Shown here one piece after another: positions 20,493 through 31,152 of a DNA stretch of 64,000 nucleotides. The notes beneath the pieces were generated by a model, which saw nothing but the letters and a program-made list of their open reading frames with translations, had not been told where the DNA came from and did no database searches. The position numbers were made by a program, and so were the translations under genes. The first letter of the stretch is position 1. The number at the start of each line of letters is the position of its first letter. Where the stretch lies: contig NZ_VIWU01000001.1 of assembly GCF_007994075.1 (NCBI RefSeq), positions 4,278,001-4,342,000 on the forward strand. Direction: 5' to 3'. This DNA comes from Pseudonocardia hierapolitana. Its GTDB lineage: Bacteria > Actinomycetota > Actinomycetes > Mycobacteriales > Pseudonocardiaceae.

Positions 20493-20897
20493 ATGGCCGA
20501 GACGTTCGCGCGGGTCTGGTTCCTGTGCGCGATCGCGTTCCTCGCGGGGTCCGCGGTGACGTGGCTGCTGTTCGTCCGTGGGCGCCCGCAGCACCGGTCG
20601 CACCCGCTGTTCCGCCCCGCGCCGCCGCGGATCCAGCACCGGGCGGCCGGCCTGCCGCGCATCGAGCCTGCGGCTCCGACCGCGCCGCCACCCGCGCCGG
20701 CGGAGCCGGCACTCGCGAACCTCGACACCCACCGGAACGAGCCCACCACTCGGCGCCGCCTCGGTTCGAGCGCTGCCGGGGCGCTGGACCGCCTCGGGGT
20801 CGCCGGCGGAGCGCACCGCCGGGACGCGTCGCCGACCGCCGAGATCCCGGCCCAGGGCAGCCCTGTCGACGAGCCCGGCCCCGGCGACAGCAGGTGA
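20493..20897 (+). CDS. Small membrane protein paired with the OmpA-family gene
   Basis: 134 residues: one N-terminal transmembrane helix (about residues 6-24, VWFLCAIAFLAGSAVTWLLF) and a Pro/Arg/Ala-rich hydrophilic tail with no recognisable domain. The ATG follows AGGGGAGG. The close spacing to the OmpA gene suggests a two-gene unit, as with the small Arf membrane partners of ArfA in mycobacteria. That comparison is by layout only. Confidence 0.6.
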   Translation: MAETFARVWFLCAIAFLAGSAVTWLLFVRGRPQHRSHPLFRPAPPRIQHRAAGLPRIEPAAPTAPPPAPAEPALANLDTHRNEPTTRRRLGSSAAGALDRLGVAGGAHRRDASPTAEIPAQGSPVDEPGPGDSR

Positions 20898-20916
20898 TCA
20901 CGGCCGCTGACTTGCT

Positions 20917-21561
20917 TCACGTCATGGCCGTCTCGTACTGCGGGCGCCCAGTGGTGCGGTAGGTGTGGATCGTCAGCCCCTTCGGGGTGGACTGCAGGTC
21001 GACCAGCTCGAGTCCGATGTCCGGGCCGGTGGCGGGGAAGAGCCGCGTGCCCTGGCCGACGACCACGGGATAGGTGAGCAGCACGATCTCGTCGACCAGT
21101 CGCTGGTCGAGCAGCCAGCGGATCAGAGTGCCACTGCCCCACACCTGCAGGTCGCCCCCCGGCTGGGCCCTCAGCTCGCCGGTGGCGCCCGCGACGTCAC
21201 CGGACAGGACGGTCGTGTTCGCCCATCGCAGGTCGGTGAGCGTGGTCGAGGCGACGTACTTGGGGCGCGTGTTCAACGCCTCTCCGACGGGGTTTCCCGG
21301 ATCCATGCCTGTTCCCCATGAGCCGGCGAAGATCTCGTAGGTCCGCCGGCCGAACAGGAACGCGTCGGCGCGCTGGAAGGCCTGGCTGATGAACGTCGAG
21401 GCCCTGTCGTCGAGCAGCGGCGGGGCCCATCCGAAGCGCTCGAATCCGCTGCTGCCGTCCTCGTCCGGCGCGCCGGCTCCGCGCCGGGTCTCTGCATCGA
21501 TCCGTCGATGTCCTTGCGTCACCCCATCGACGGAGACATTCGTGAAGGTCGTCAGCTTCAT
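20917..21561 (-). CDS. RibD C-terminal/dihydrofolate-reductase-fold protein
   Basis: 214 residues of the RibD_C/DHFR-like superfamily, starting MKLTTFTNVSVDGV and containing FLFGRRTYEIFAGSW, LQVWGSGTLIRWLLDQRLVDEIVLLTYPVVVGQGTRLF-type segments and a C-terminal YETA tail. These proteins bind NADPH; most close relatives have no assigned substrate. The ATG was preferred to a longer frame because the upstream extension is non-homologous. It converges on the OmpA pair. Confidence 0.85.
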   Translation of the reverse strand: MKLTTFTNVSVDGVTQGHRRIDAETRRGAGAPDEDGSSGFERFGWAPPLLDDRASTFISQAFQRADAFLFGRRTYEIFAGSWGTGMDPGNPVGEALNTRPKYVASTTLTDLRWANTTVLSGDVAGATGELRAQPGGDLQVWGSGTLIRWLLDQRLVDEIVLLTYPVVVGQGTRLFPATGPDIGLELVDLQSTPKGLTIHTYRTTGRPQYETAMT

Positions 21562-21815
21562 GGTCGCGGTTCCCTTCGCGCTGGCTGCCGTTCTCCCACC
21601 ATGGCCACGAACGGGTTCACCACGGTTCGACATCGCCGCTGGATCTCTTCCGAGATTTTCCCGGGCCTGCACGTGCACACGAGTCCGGCCATCGGCGCAG
21701 CCGACTTCGGACACCGCAAACGGCGCCCGGCCGGGTGGTCGGGCCGGCGAGCACCTGTGCACACCGCCGGATCGTGATATGCACCGGTCCGGTCGCTCTC
21801 AGGAAGGGATGCGTC

Positions 21816-22844
21816 GTGGGTCAGATCTGGTGGTGGGTGGTACTGGCCGTCGTGGTCGTCGCGCTGCTCGTCGCGGTGGCCCTGCTGCGCTCGCGGCGGC
21901 GAACCGGTTCCGGGGCGCCGGACGTCGAGATCGCGGCTGCCGCGGCGGGAGGCGCCGCCGGGGCGGTCGGGGCCGCCGCCATCGCGGCGGCGCACACCGA
22001 GAAGGACGCCAGGGCCACCGAGCCGGCTCCCGACGAGCCGGACGCGGACGCCGGTACCGACGCGAGGGCCGCGGATCCGCCGGACCGGGCCGCTCCGGCG
22101 CAGGCGGCCGCCGCCGAGCCCGCCGGCGATCCTGATGCCGGGACGGCCGGATCGGAGGCAGCCGCGCGGTCGCGGGTCGCCGATGCGCGTGCTTCCGATG
22201 ACACGCAAGCGGCCGGTCCGGGTGGCACCGATGGCGTCGCCGAGCCGTCCGATGCCGCTCGCGCAGACCGGGTGGCCGAGCCGGACCCGCCCGCCGAGCA
22301 GCCGGGATCGGTCGATCCGGGCGCCGAGATCGACGCTGCTGCCGACTCGGCCGGTGCGGCCGAGCCCGAGGTGTTCGAGGCGGAGGACCCGGGAGCCGCC
22401 GGTGAGCAGCCACGCACCGGGCTCCTGGATGATCGCCGCGGTGCCGCGACGAGCATCCCGGCTCCCCGTGAGGAGCAGCCACTCCCCGGATCGCCTGCCG
22501 GGCCCGGCGAGCGCAGGCCGCCCGAACCGCGGAGGCCCCATCCCGCCGGCTCGGCGCTCGCGGCGCTCGACTCCGGTCTCGTCGGTCCCGCGACGTCGTT
22601 GTCCGCCGCCGCGGCCGCGGTCTCGGCGGCCTCCGCTCGCCCTGGGCCGTACCCCGGCTCGCTGCTCCCCGCCGCGGACGGCTCGAGCCCGTCCCCGGAC
22701 CACCAGGTCAAGGCCAACGAGGGTTCCCGCCGCTTCCACACGCCGGACTCGCCCTACTACCTGCGCACACGCGGGGACGCCTGGTTCCGCACCACGGAGG
22801 AGGCCCGCGCGGCCGGTTTCACCGGGTGGGACGATCACGCATAG
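21816..22844 (+). CDS. Single-pass membrane protein with Ala/Asp/Pro-rich stalk and C-terminal WF-EEA module
   Basis: 342 residues. A transmembrane helix (about residues 4-24) is followed by some 250 residues of low-complexity Ala, Asp, Glu, Gly and Pro, then a compact 45-residue end reading VKANEGSRRFHTPDSPYY and WFRTTEEARAAGFTGW. That module occurs at the C-termini of many actinobacterial membrane and exported proteins and has been called the sunset domain; its function is not established. GTG follows AGGAAGGGA. The stalk probably spans the cell wall. Confidence 0.7.
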   Translation: MGQIWWWVVLAVVVVALLVAVALLRSRRRTGSGAPDVEIAAAAAGGAAGAVGAAAIAAAHTEKDARATEPAPDEPDADAGTDARAADPPDRAAPAQAAAAEPAGDPDAGTAGSEAAARSRVADARASDDTQAAGPGGTDGVAEPSDAARADRVAEPDPPAEQPGSVDPGAEIDAAADSAGAAEPEVFEAEDPGAAGEQPRTGLLDDRRGAATSIPAPREEQPLPGSPAGPGERRPPEPRRPHPAGSALAALDSGLVGPATSLSAAAAAVSAASARPGPYPGSLLPAADGSSPSPDHQVKANEGSRRFHTPDSPYYLRTRGDAWFRTTEEARAAGFTGWDDHA

Positions 22845-22876
22845 ATCGCACCGTAAACGAAGCAAGATCCGCTTCA

Positions 22877-22902
22877 GTGATGGATCACCACTCGATCGAG
22901 TG
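22877..22902. promoter_or_regulatory. Adjacent palindromes upstream of the Asp/Ser-repeat protein
   Basis: GTGATGGATCAC (5-bp arms) is directly followed by the perfect 14-bp palindrome CACTCGATCGAGTG, and then by a GTGAC/GTCAC pair. They lie 110-130 bases before the start codon, a plausible operator position, but no regulator can be named. Confidence 0.35.
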
Positions 22903-23009
22903 ACCCGAGTGTCACGTTCGGTGGGATCCCCCTAGCCTCACCCGCGGCTCCCCGCTCCCCAATCAGGTGACAACCGCAATCGCGAACAACGTGTCGCGAT
23001 GGTGAGGAA

Positions 23010-23441
23010 ATGATGCTGAAGAAGACTCTGACCGTCGGTGCGACCGCACTTCTCGCGATTCTGGCCTCGGCCGGTGTCGCGTCCGCTGCCGAGGCGAACG
23101 CCTCGCAGATCGTTCCGCTCCCCCCGATCGCGTCGCCCGTTGAGCACGAGTCGACCACCCTTCCCGAGCCGGACGAGGAGGAGGACACGGATTCGACGTC
23201 GGACTCCGAGTCGACCTCCGCGCCGGAGTCGGACGCCACCACCGACGAGTCGGACAGCACGCCCGACGAGTCGGACAGCACCTCGGACGAGTCGGACTCC
23301 GCGACCGACGAGTCGGACACCACGACCGACCCGGAGGAGGAGCCGGAGCTGGACGAGCCTGCCCCGGCCCCGATCGAGGAGCCTGCCCCCAGCGGCCCGC
23401 TCGGTCTGATCCAGTCGCTCGTCACGTCGCTGTTCGGCTGA
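23010..23441 (+). CDS. Secreted acidic protein with Asp-Glu-Ser repeats
   Basis: 143 residues. A Sec signal peptide (about residues 1-28, ending near ASAAEA) precedes a 60-residue stretch of DESDST-type units repeated at least five times (residues about 65-110), then an acidic Pro-rich part and a hydrophobic end (LGLIQSLVTSLFG). The repeats recall serine-aspartate stalks of surface proteins or calcium-binding low-complexity regions; no sortase motif is present. The next ATG, one codon in, is an alternative start. A strong terminator follows. Confidence 0.75.
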   Translation: MMLKKTLTVGATALLAILASAGVASAAEANASQIVPLPPIASPVEHESTTLPEPDEEEDTDSTSDSESTSAPESDATTDESDSTPDESDSTSDESDSATDESDTTTDPEEEPELDEPAPAPIEEPAPSGPLGLIQSLVTSLFG

Positions 23442-23456
23442 TCGACGCCAGTAGTT

Positions 23457-23493
23457 GAACGGGCCCCGCCGGAACTTCCGGCGGGGCCCGTTC
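23457..23493. terminator. Bidirectional terminator between the repeat protein and korB
   Basis: A perfect 16-bp stem (GAACGGGCCCCGCCGG and its complement) with a five-base AACTT loop lies between the converging genes. It serves both strands. Confidence 0.85.
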
Positions 23494-23505
23494 CGTGCGA
23501 CCGGG

Positions 23506-24575
23506 TCAGCCGGCGATCGTCCAGGTGTCGCGGCCGTTGAGCAGGGCCTGCAGATCGCGGGTCCCCTTCTCCGTGGCCTTGGCCACCTGCGCGCGGACCG
23601 CGTCGTCGTACGTGGTGCGGTCGGCGTTGCGGAAGATGCCGGTGACGGTGTGGTTGAGGTCCTGGTCGGACAGGCGCGACAGGGCGAACGCCAGGTTGAC
23701 GTCCCCTGCGTCGTGCACGACGACCTGGTCGGCGTCCACCTCGTTCATCTTGGCGACGGTGAGCCCGAAGCCCTCGCGCACGACGGCGTAGCTGCCCAGC
23801 CCGTCGTCGGCCGCCGGGCCGAAGCGGATGGGCTCGCCGTGGCGCACCGGGATCACCCGCTCCTCGGCCTCCTCGCCCTTGCGCAGCACGTCGAAGCTGC
23901 CGTCGTTGAAGATCGGGCAGTCCTGGAAGATCTCGACGAGTGCGCTGCCGCGGTGGGCGGCGGCCGCGCCGAGCACCTCGGTGAGGCCCTTGCGGTCGGA
24001 GTCGAGGGCGCGCCCGATGAAGGTGGCCTCGGCGCCGAGCGCCAGCGAGATCGGGTTGAACGGGTGGTCGATCGAGCCCATCGGCGTGGACTTGGTGACC
24101 TTGCCTTCCTCGCTGGTGGGCGAGTACTGGCCCTTGGTCAGACCGTAGATCCGGTTGTTGAACAGCAGGATCTTGAGGTTGACGTTGCGGCGCAGGGCGT
24201 GGATCAGGTGGTTGCCGCCGATGGAGAGCGCGTCGCCGTCACCGGTGACGACCCAGACCGACAGGTCGGGGCGCGACGTGGCGAGGCCGGTGGCGATGGC
24301 GGGGGCGCGGCCGTGGATCGAGTGCATCCCGTAGGTGTTGAGGTAGTACGGGAACCGCGAGCTGCAGCCGATGCCCGACACGAACACCGTGTTCTCGCGC
24401 TTGATGCCCAGCGTCGGCAGGAACTGGCGCACGGCGGCGAGCACCGCGTAGTCGCCGCAGCCCGGGCACCAGCGCACCTCCTGGTCGGAGGTGTAGTCCT
24501 TGGCGGTCTGCTTCTGGTCGGTGGTCGGAACCCCGTCGAGCCCACCCGGGGAGGGGAGCCCGAGGTCGATCGCAG

Positions 24576-24579
<4 letters not shown>
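23506..24579 (-). CDS. korB: 2-oxoacid:ferredoxin oxidoreductase, beta subunit
   Basis: TPP-binding subunit (357 residues) of a 2-oxoglutarate-type ferredoxin oxidoreductase, which decarboxylates 2-oxoacids to acyl-CoA while reducing ferredoxin. Cluster-type cysteines WCPGCGDY, the IGCSSRFPYY segment and the TPP motif (GDGDALSIGGNH...NN) are present. ATGA overlap with korA fixes the start. Substrate preference is inferred from similarity to the mycobacterial KorAB pair. Confidence 0.92.
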
Positions 24580-26477
<1,898 letters not shown>

Positions 26478-26606
26478 TCGAGGTCGGTCCTCGGGTCGAC
26501 GGGGCGTGCTCTGTGTTGTCTTCCGAGGTTAGCTCGCACTACGTCGGAGTGTCGTCGCGCCCCGGTCCACGTCACACCCGATCGTTCGCATGGTCGAAAC
26601 ACGGTG

Positions 26607-27362
26607 TTACCGGCCCGACCTGCTGATCGTCGCCTGGAGGGCGGCGAGCCGGTCGCGGAACTCCACCGATCGCACAGACTCGGCCTGCGCCCGCACCTCG
26701 ACCTCGACGGCCTCGGCCTGGGTCGCCATGCCGGCCGTGAGCCGAAGCGTCGCCTTCGTGGTGCGCACGAGGTCACGGGGGGCCGCCGCCGCGTGGGCGG
26801 CGAGCTCGACGGCGGCTCCCACCACGTCTTCGGCAACACGGTGCACCAGTCCGATCCGCGCCGCCTCGCCGGCGTCCACGACCTCGCCGAAAAGCGTGAG
26901 CGCGGCGGCGCCTTGCGGGCCGAGTACCCGCTGCACCATCCACGTATAGCCGCCTCCGGGGTGCAGACCGAGCGGGAGGAACCGGGACTCGAACCGCGCC
27001 CGCGGCCCGGCCAGCCGCAGGTCGCACGCCAGTGCGAGGTTCAGCCCCGCGCCGACGGCGGCACCGTTGACGGCCGCGATCGTCGGCAGCGGGCACTCGG
27101 CGACGGCGAGGAAGCCTGCGTAGACCGTGTGCAGCGTGGCCGGGTCGGCGGTGGCGAGCTCGCTCAGGTCGCCGCCTGCGCAGAACGCCGGCTCCTCCCC
27201 GGTCACGACGATCGCGCCGACCGCGTCGTCGGCGGCCGCGGCGCGCACGGCCTCGGCGAGCTTGCCGGACAGCTCGATGTTCAGGGCGTTGCGCCGTTCC
27301 GGGTTCGACAGCGTGAGGACGGCGACGCCGTCGGTCGTCTTCGTGCGGACGTCGGTGGCCAT
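26607..27362 (-). CDS. Enoyl-CoA hydratase/isomerase (crotonase) family protein
   Basis: 251 residues with the crotonase fold: NPERRNALN, oxyanion-hole segments (FCAGGDLSEL; NGAAVGAGLNLALACDLR) and GLHPGGGYTW. The two Glu residues that act as acid/base in classical enoyl-CoA hydratase are not visible at the expected places (FLPLGLHPG and AALTLFG), so the reaction may be different. ATG was chosen over an in-frame GTG two codons upstream because AGGA has proper spacing only to the ATG. Confidence 0.85.
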   Translation of the reverse strand: MATDVRTKTTDGVAVLTLSNPERRNALNIELSGKLAEAVRAAAADDAVGAIVVTGEEPAFCAGGDLSELATADPATLHTVYAGFLAVAECPLPTIAAVNGAAVGAGLNLALACDLRLAGPRARFESRFLPLGLHPGGGYTWMVQRVLGPQGAAALTLFGEVVDAGEAARIGLVHRVAEDVVGAAVELAAHAAAAPRDLVRTTKATLRLTAGMATQAEAVEVEVRAQAESVRSVEFRDRLAALQATISRSGR

Positions 27363-27468
27363 ACCCACATCCTGCCTTCCGCCCGGATCGCCCCAACCGG
27401 TCCCGGGCGCGACGGGTCGTCAGGGATCGAACAGCAGCCGGAGCGAACAGCAACGCAGAGGAGCCCCC

Positions 27469-28089
27469 GTGCCCCGCCCCTCCCGGACATGGACAGCCGC
27501 AGGCGCAGCGCTGGCCGCGTGGAGCGGCGCCGTGCTCGCATTGCTCTTCAGACCGTGGATCGTCCACCACCTCTTCCTGCTGGGCTTGGTGCTGATCGGT
27601 TCTGTGCTGGTGGCGGCGATCGGCGCTACCGCGATGCTGGTGCTGCTGCTGGTCCGTCGGTACGGCAGCCCGCTGGCGGTCGCGATGGTGCCCGTCGTGG
27701 TGGCCGCCGCAATGCTCTGCTTCGCGGTGGACTGGAACGTCGCGTTCGCGCGGTTCTGGTTCACGACCCATCGGGCCGAGTTCGTCGCGGCGGCGGAGCT
27801 GGCGGAATCGGGGGGACTCGGCACGCCCGGTGGGTGGGACTACTACGGCGTCGAGCTGCCGCCGGGGCTGCGTTCGATCTCCGTAACGGGGCGCATGGCG
27901 CCGACGGCGTTGGAGAGCAGCAGGCAGCTCGACGGTTCCGTGCTCCTGGTGCCGGCGTACCTCGGGTTCCGCGACGGAGGGGGCGGTTTCGCCCACGGCC
28001 GCGGGGTCGGGCGAGAGCCGGTGCACGTCTTCGGCGATTCCTCGCGCCGTGCCGTCGAACTCGGTGACGGGTGGTGGTGGGTGGACTAG
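27469..28089 (+). CDS. Membrane protein of unknown function with two or three N-terminal helices
   Basis: 206 residues. Hydrophobic helices span about residues 8-26, 31-57 and 63-82, followed by an extracytoplasmic domain of 120 residues rich in Gly, aromatic residues and Arg (GGWDYYGVELPPGLRS; LLVPAYLGFRDGGGG). The GTG follows AGAGGAG. I do not recognise the family. Confidence 0.65.
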   Translation: MPRPSRTWTAAGAALAAWSGAVLALLFRPWIVHHLFLLGLVLIGSVLVAAIGATAMLVLLLVRRYGSPLAVAMVPVVVAAAMLCFAVDWNVAFARFWFTTHRAEFVAAAELAESGGLGTPGGWDYYGVELPPGLRSISVTGRMAPTALESSRQLDGSVLLVPAYLGFRDGGGGFAHGRGVGREPVHVFGDSSRRAVELGDGWWWVD

Positions 28090-28156
28090 CCCAGTGGTGT
28101 TACCACCGGATTCCGTGATCATGGTGCATCGGCGCGTTCGCGGTGGTCGCGCGAAT

Positions 28157-28218
28157 GATCCGCAGTAGCGGTTGTCAATTGCTGTGGCGACAGCGATAGG
28201 CAACCGCTGCACGGGATC
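28157..28218. repeat. 62-bp imperfect palindrome, copy 1
   Basis: Begins and ends with GATC and folds on itself through AGCGGTTGTC near the left and GGCAACCGCT near the right. About three quarters of positions match copy 2, which starts 11 bp further on. It looks like a REP-type element pair in the 3' region of the membrane-protein gene. Confidence 0.6.
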
Positions 28219-28229
28219 TTGCCTCCCAT

Positions 28230-28291
28230 GATCCGCGGTATCGGTTGTCCACGGTTGTGGCCACAGCAATGGACAACCGCTAGTTCGGATC
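28230..28291. repeat. 62-bp imperfect palindrome, copy 2
   Basis: Same length and same GATC ends as copy 1, with cleaner pairing (CGGTTGTCCA/TGGACAACCG). The sequence between the arms differs more than the arms, which suggests that the fold is conserved. Confidence 0.6.
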
Positions 28292-28570
28292 ATGCCGCTC
28301 GGCGTCGTGAGCGCGGGCCCGTCTGGTCGGCCTGGTCGGGTGTTGCGATGGGCGCGCCGTTCCCGGCTCGGATCACCTCGTGCCCGCCCGACATCCGGGC
28401 TTCTTGCGTGTTCGCTCCCGTTCCCCTCGACCCCGTACCCGGCGCGTTCCGCGGAATGTCGTGATCAGCGGTTCGGCGCGCACGCGGCCGGATCGAGGGT
28501 GTTGGCGAATCCGGTCATGGCGCCTTTGGTGAGGTGTCCGGGCAATGGGAGCTGTGGTGCGCGTGTGCTG

Positions 28571-28630
28571 GGGCCTTCGGTGGCGCCAGGGTCTCCGTAG
28601 CCGCCTTGGACCAGGGCCTTCGGTGGCGCC
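28571..28630. repeat. 17-bp direct repeat
   Basis: GGGCCTTCGGTGGCGCC occurs twice without mismatch, 43 bp apart, inside a non-coding stretch that extends from about 28300 to 29290. Confidence 0.6.
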
Positions 28631-28652
28631 GCGCATCGTGCGGGGGCCGCCC

Positions 28653-28715
28653 CTCAGATGTCAAGGGCGCCTACGGCGTCGCTGCGCGATCGCTTCGCGA
28701 CCCTTGACCTCTGAG
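28653..28715. repeat. Inverted repeat, 15-bp arms with one mismatch
   Basis: CTCAGATGTCAAGGG pairs with CCCTTGACCTCTGAG across a 33-base centre that itself has CGATCG/GCGA symmetry. The frames open through here are strand shadows with Arg/Pro/Ala-rich content, so I annotate no gene. Confidence 0.55.
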
Positions 28716-28849
28716 CCTCTGCGGCCCCTACGGGCAAACCAACGCGGGCAGGCAAAGGCCTGCCCGGAGGCGCGCGGCGCCACAACGTCCCCGCCGAGCC
28801 CCTGGTGTGCAGCTCGGAACGATCTCCGCTGCTCACGCACCCGTTCACC

Positions 28850-28881
28850 GCCCACGCGCCCCGTCGACCAGGCGCGTGGGC
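28850..28881. repeat. Perfect 11-bp hairpin around CCGTCGAC
   Basis: GCCCACGCGCC and GGCGCGTGGGC enclose a ten-base loop. GCGCCCCGTCGAC in it recurs at two stop codons elsewhere in the window (near 31900 and 44487). Confidence 0.55.
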
Positions 28882-28955
28882 CGACACGGGGCGCGCGAGC
28901 GCACACCAGGTGCGCGACCGGCACGGAAGCCCACCTTCACGTGCTCGGTGAGACC

Positions 28956-29046
28956 GGCCTGCTGGCGGCGGCGCGCGCCCATCGGGCAGACCCCCGGCCT
29001 GCCCGCAATGCTGGCCACGCACGATGCGCGGCGCCGCCAGCAGGCC
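28956..29046. repeat. Inverted repeat, perfect 15-bp arms
   Basis: GGCCTGCTGGCGGCG and its exact complement are 61 bases apart, and the interval holds a smaller CGGGCAG/CTGCCCG stem. Together with the neighbouring hairpins this makes the upstream region of htpX highly structured. Nothing coding was identified here. Confidence 0.55.
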
Positions 29047-29306
29047 CCACCGACCGCCACGGACTCGGCGCCCTCTCAGCGACCTGCCCCGTGATCGCTG
29101 CAGGCCTGGACAGGCACCAACACGCCTGATTCGACAACACCCTCGATCTGGCCGTGCTCGCACCCCGTCGATCACAGGCGCAGCAACCCGAGGCCGCGGA
29201 CAGCCGGAAGCCCTCCGGGCCCTCAGACGCGACGATCTACAACCAGTGCCCGGAACACGGCCTGGTGGTTGCTCGTTGAAGGAGCCGGGGGAGGAAGGAC
29301 CCGGAA

Positions 29307-30173
29307 GTGCACAAGTCGATGAACGGGCTGAAGACAGCCGTGTTGCTGGGCGGTCTCTCCGCGCTCGTGCTCCTCGTCGGTTCGCTTCTCGGAGGCCGCA
29401 CGGGGCTCGTGATCGCCCTGTTCGTGGCGCTGGGCGTCAACGGCTACGCGTACTTCAACTCCGACAAGATCGCGTTGCGGGCCATGCACGCCCGGCCGAT
29501 CACCGAGCCGGAGCACCCGGTGATGTACGAGATCGTGCGGGAGCTGTCGCGGGCGGCGCGCCAGCCGATGCCGCGGCTCTACGTGAGCCCCACGGCGGCG
29601 CCCAACGCGTTCGCCACCGGGCGCAGCCCGCGCCACGCCGCGGTGTGCGCCACCACCGGTCTGCTCCAGATGCTCGACGAGCGGGAGCTGCGCGCCGTGC
29701 TGGGCCACGAGCTCTCCCACGTCTACAACCGCGACATCCTCATCTCCTCGGTGGCGGGCGCGCTCGCCTCCATGGTGAGTTTCCTGGCCAACATCGCGAT
29801 GTTCGCCGGCCTGTTCGGCGGCAGCGACGAGGACCGACCCAACCCGATCGCCCTGCTGCTGATCTCGCTGTTGGGCCCGGTCGCGGCCGGGGTCGTGCAG
29901 ATGGCGGTGAGCCGGTCGCGGGAGTTCCAGGCCGACGCGAGCGGCGCCCGGCTCACCGGCGACCCCCTCGCGCTGGCGTCCGCGCTGCGCAAGCTGGAGC
30001 GCGGCACCCAGCTCGCGCCGCTGCCGCCCGATCCTCAGCTGGCGTCGCAGTCCCACCTGATGATCGCCAGCCCGTTCCGCGCCGGTGAGCAGCTCACGCG
30101 GCTGTTCTCCACCCACCCACCGCTGGGTGAGCGGATCCGGCGGCTGGAGGAGATGCACCTGCACCGGGGGTGA
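29307..30173 (+). CDS. htpX: Zinc metalloprotease HtpX
   Basis: M48-family membrane protease, 288 residues. Two N-terminal helices (about 9-27 and 32-50) precede the zinc site HELSH at residues 134-138, with the third ligand Glu in [10 protein letters not shown]. Two further hydrophobic segments lie between (about 149-168 and 178-198). HtpX degrades damaged membrane proteins. GTG follows GGAGGAAGGA. In mycobacteria htpX also lies near menJ and the prenyl synthase. Confidence 0.92.
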   Translation: MHKSMNGLKTAVLLGGLSALVLLVGSLLGGRTGLVIALFVALGVNGYAYFNSDKIALRAMHARPITEPEHPVMYEIVRELSRAARQPMPRLYVSPTAAPNAFATGRSPRHAAVCATTGLLQMLDERELRAVLGHELSHVYNRDILISSVAGALASMVSFLANIAMFAGLFGGSDEDRPNPIALLLISLLGPVAAGVVQMAVSRSREFQADASGARLTGDPLALASALRKLERGTQLAPLPPDPQLASQSHLMIASPFRAGEQLTRLFSTHPPLGERIRRLEEMHLHRG

Positions 30174-31054
30174 GTGTCGGGCCACTGGGGCATCCTGTTC
30201 CCGTGCCTGATCGACCCGTCGCCACCACGAGCGAATACGGCGTGCTCGGCGTGCGCACGGGATTCGAGCCGGACCGCGGGGACGACCGCTACTGCCTCGA
30301 CCGGTTTCCCGCCGCCGACGACCTGGCCGACCTCGTGGAGCGCCACTGGCTCGTGTCGTGGGACCTGCCACCGGGGCGGGAGGGCTCCGTCACGCTGCTC
30401 CCGCACCCGTGCGTCAACCTCTGGCTCGACGGGGGCAGGTTCGCCGTGTCCGGCGTCGGGCGGGAGCGCTTCACCTACGTCTACCGCGGCGCAGGCCGGG
30501 TCTTCGGGGTCAAGTTCCGGCCCGGCGGGTTCCTGCCGTTCCTCGGTCGGCCGCTTTCCGACATCACCGGGGCCGTGCTGCCCGCCGAGCAGCTGTGGGG
30601 CCCGGCCGCCACGGCGCTCGCCGAGCGGATGGCTGCGGCGCCCGGGGCCGACCGGCTCGTCGCGCTCGTCGAGGAGTTCCTGCGGGAGCGCCGGCCGCCG
30701 CCGGATCCACAGGTCGACGTCGTCCAGCGCATCGTCGCCGCGCTGCTGCACGACCGCACGATCGCCCGTGTCGACGACGTCACCGAGAGGTTCAACATCA
30801 ACCCCCGCACGCTGCAGCGGCTGTTCCAGCGGTACGTCGGGGTCAGCCCGAAGTGGGTGCTGCGCCGCTACCGCCTGCACGAGGCCGCCGCCGTGCTCGC
30901 CCGGGAGCAGCACCGGCCGTGGGCGGACGTGGCCGCCGAGCTCGGCTACTTCGACCAGAGCCACTTCATCCGCGACTTCACCGCGGCCATCGGAATGACC
31001 CCGGTGGCCTACGCCCAGGCCTGCCGGCGCATGGAGGCCCCGGTCAGCGCCTGA
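30170..31054 (+). CDS. AraC-family transcriptional regulator
   Basis: 294 residues. The N-terminal 130 residues form the domain common to many actinobacterial AraC regulators ([23 protein letters not shown]), and the C-terminal 100 residues hold two helix-turn-helix units ending [25 protein letters not shown] 30170 overlaps the htpX stop; GTG 30203 is also possible. Its target is unknown; GTGCAC repeats lie just downstream. Confidence 0.85.
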   Translation: MSVGPLGHPVPVPDRPVATTSEYGVLGVRTGFEPDRGDDRYCLDRFPAADDLADLVERHWLVSWDLPPGREGSVTLLPHPCVNLWLDGGRFAVSGVGRERFTYVYRGAGRVFGVKFRPGGFLPFLGRPLSDITGAVLPAEQLWGPAATALAERMAAAPGADRLVALVEEFLRERRPPPDPQVDVVQRIVAALLHDRTIARVDDVTERFNINPRTLQRLFQRYVGVSPKWVLRRYRLHEAAAVLAREQHRPWADVAAELGYFDQSHFIRDFTAAIGMTPVAYAQACRRMEAPVSA

Positions 31055-31061
31055 GCCGACC

Positions 31062-31125
31062 GTGCACATCCCGCGTCCACGGTGCACACGTCCCACGGTG
31101 TGCAGGGTGGCGCTGCGATGTGCAC
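31062..31125. promoter_or_regulatory. Three GTGCAC sites before the hydrolase gene
   Basis: The 6-bp palindrome GTGCAC occurs at 31062, 31082 and 31120 in a 95-bp intergenic region, with a further GTGTGCAG. The 20-bp spacing of the first two (two helix turns) would suit an AraC-type protein. No promoter is obvious. Confidence 0.3.
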
Positions 31126-31152
31126 GGCGGGTGCGTGCGCCATGCTGGCGGC

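Noticed and set aside
22889..22920. Crp site at the GTGAC/GTCAC pair
   Set aside because: The spacing between GTGA and TCAC is eight bases rather than six, so it does not fit the Crp pattern.
28157..28291. CRISPR array
   Set aside because: Only two units, each itself palindromic over its whole length, with an 11-bp gap instead of a spacer, and no cas genes.
28300..29260. Several 60-190-codon frames on both strands
   Set aside because: They overlap each other, have Arg/Ala/Pro-rich composition, lack ribosome sites and run through hairpins; no domain is recognisable.
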